From Bacteroidota bacterium (GTDB lineage: Bacteria; Bacteroidota; Bacteroidia; Flavobacteriales_D; Crocinitomicaceae), in the NCBI GenBank assembly GCA_006226555.1, contig SBGS01000008.1, forward strand, positions 1 through 14,594: a DNA stretch of 14,594 bases, in the 5' to 3' direction. The position numbers and the translations under genes are program-made. Positions 13,486 to 14,594 of this stretch are shown in pieces (the first letter of the stretch is position 1; the number at the start of each line of letters is the position of its first letter). Below the pieces are notes generated by a model. It was given only the letters and a program-made list of their open reading frames with translations, did no database searches and was not told the origin of the DNA.

Positions 13486-14532
13486 TTATTGGTTCACAAT
13501 TACATTGGCGTTATCAAAAAGATTGATAAATCCACCTGTTATGATCGTATCTCCTTTTTTGATCTCACCATTAATGAAGAGATAATCTCCATTTCGTGAT
13601 AAAATTGAAATTGGTGTTCTAACCGCTTTGCCATTGGATACAACATATATTTCTGGATTTGATTCAGATCCAATAATTGCCTTCGAGGAAATGGTTAGTG
13701 CATCATCCAAACTTTGCTTGGTTACGAATTTTAACTCACCATTCATTTTGGGTTTAATTCCATTTGAATTGTCTAGTGTAAACTCTACTTTGAAACTGTT
13801 TCCCATACCACCTTTACTACTCACTTGGCTTAAACTTGCCGAAATAGAATTAGCAGATATATCTGTTTTTACAGAGTATTGTTTATTCTCTGTAAACAAA
13901 TAGAGGTCTTTTTCGGGAACATTAATTACAAACTTTAATTCGGTTTGATTGATTAATTCAAACAAAGGAACGGCAGGAGACGCAAATCCACCCACTTCAC
14001 AAAATTTCATTGATACTACACCATTAAACGGGGCACGGACGGTTGATTTATTGATTTGCTCAAGGATTGTTTTCTTCTCTGCTTCAATGGTAGCAATTGC
14101 GTTTTGCGTTTTTTCCAAAGTGATAGCAGGAACGGCATCTTCATTCGATAAAGTCAGATAGCGTGTTTCATCCTTTTTTAAACCATCTAATTTGGTTTCA
14201 AGAACATTCAATTGAAGTTGTAGCATTTGGTCGTCCATTTTCAGTAAGGCTTGTCCCTTGGATACTTTTTGACCTTCTTTCACAAAGATTTGGGTGATTT
14301 TTCCTTGTATATCAGCACTCACTTTTACTTCATTCATAGATTCAAACAAACCACTAAACGTCTTGTTTTGTGTTTCGCTAATATCTTTTATTACTTCACC
14401 AAACACTTTTACCGGAGCTTCTTTATCGTATTGATAAACTCGATTTTCTGCTTCTTTTTTGTTTTGAGCTAATTGGATAATAACTATTGCAAGCAAGCCC
14501 ACAATTATTAATATGCTTATGATTTTTTTCAT
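13486..14532 (-). CDS. RND efflux periplasmic adaptor (membrane fusion protein, HlyD/AcrA family)
   Basis: The 348-residue adaptor has an N-terminal membrane anchor or signal (4-22) without a lipobox. A first half-lipoyl strand set (68-100, with VSADIQGKITQIFVKEGQKV) is followed by an alpha-hairpin of about 60 residues (101-161), which is short for the family. The second half-lipoyl segment (162-195) contains STVRAPFNGVVS. A beta-barrel (about 198-280) and a membrane-proximal domain (285-348) complete the fold. It bridges the RND pump and the outer-membrane channel. Its ATG (14532) lies 2 bp after the TolC-like stop and its own stop 10 bp before the pump's start, so all three are tightly cotranscribed. 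Confidence 0.92.
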   Translation of the reverse strand: MKKIISILIIVGLLAIVIIQLAQNKKEAENRVYQYDKEAPVKVFGEVIKDISETQNKTFSGLFESMNEVKVSADIQGKITQIFVKEGQKVSKGQALLKMDDQMLQLQLNVLETKLDGLKKDETRYLTLSNEDAVPAITLEKTQNAIATIEAEKKTILEQINKSTVRAPFNGVVSMKFCEVGGFASPAVPLFELINQTELKFVINVPEKDLYLFTENKQYSVKTDISANSISASLSQVSSKGGMGNSFKVEFTLDNSNGIKPKMNGELKFVTKQSLDDALTISSKAIIGSESNPEIYVVSNGKAVRTPISILSRNGDYLFINGEIKKGDTIITGGFINLFDNANVIVNQ

Positions 14533-14534
14533 GA

Positions 14535-14594
14535 TTATCTATTTGAAATGTTGTTGGTTAATTTTTTCAGTTCTAAATCAGCTGCAAGGAATTC
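14535..14594 (-). CDS. C-terminal end of a TolC-like outer-membrane efflux protein (partial)
   Basis: On the minus strand the frame is open from the window edge to TAA at 14537-14535 and encodes EFLAADLELKKLTNNISNR. A short segment of the form LxAxLELKKLT is the usual end of outer-membrane efflux (OEP/TolC) proteins in Bacteroidota RND operons. The position, two bases before the fusion-protein start, is where such a gene is expected. Only 19 codons are visible, so the family call leans on context. Confidence 0.7.
   Translation of the reverse strand, partial: EFLAADLELKKLTNNISNR

Noticed and set aside
14589..14594. Window ends exactly in an EcoRI site (GAATTC)
   Set aside because: May reflect a cloned fragment edge, but a single hexamer at an arbitrary boundary proves nothing about biology.

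Overview
The window comes from a member of the Bacteroidota, probably a marine or freshwater flavobacterium-like or Crocinitomicaceae-like organism. The sequence-level reasons are two secreted proteins ending in the type IX secretion (T9SS) type A sorting domain, Bacteroidota-style promoters (TTTG, 19 bp, TAnnTTTG-like at 80-110; TACATTTG boxes at 2806-2813 and 9801-9808), lipoproteins with short SC/AC lipoboxes, and the absence of strong Shine-Dalgarno sites before most genes. The genus cannot be told from the sequence.

Left part (1-8961), chromosomal-looking, G+C in the low-to-mid 40s by eye. A probable tail of an upstream gene (1-45) is followed by a plus-strand run: an exported thioredoxin-fold protein, a small atypical SDR NAD(P)-binding protein, an unusual lipoprotein with three C-terminal membrane segments, and a secreted T9SS cargo protein. 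A convergent small zinc-ribbon gene and a 574-residue surface lipoprotein lie on the minus strand. A second T9SS cargo, a seven-repeat predicted beta-propeller, follows on the plus strand, then a class I SAM-dependent methyltransferase. The two T9SS genes share a 283-bp direct repeat (4048-4330 and 7885-8167, no indels, 20 mismatches). It covers the sorting domain, the stop codon and 70 bp beyond it. That downstream part is the 3' end of the zinc-ribbon gene read on the other strand, and it folds into a rho-independent terminator for the T9SS genes. At the second site only this stub of the zinc-ribbon gene remains.

Boundary (about 8989-9121). On the minus strand there is a 14-nt match to the 3' end of a tRNA, most like tRNA-Asp, followed about 20 bp downstream by a strong terminator. 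The rest of the tRNA is missing. Next to it are two tandem 12-bp repeats. This is what the distal attachment-site scar of a tRNA-integrating element looks like.

Right part (9215-14594), visibly more A+T-rich, all on the minus strand. It is a tripartite RND efflux operon read right to left: the last 19 codons of a TolC-like outer-membrane factor, a membrane fusion protein, an HAE-1-type RND pump with its proton-relay residues, a small lipoprotein cytochrome c with a Cys-rich tail, and a TetR-family regulator with a palindromic candidate operator in its own promoter. I infer that this is accessory DNA inserted at the tRNA. No CRISPR array, complete transposon or complete RNA gene was seen. The most unusual items are the duplicated sorting-domain-plus-terminator cassette, the cytochrome inside an efflux operon, and the split tRNA end.
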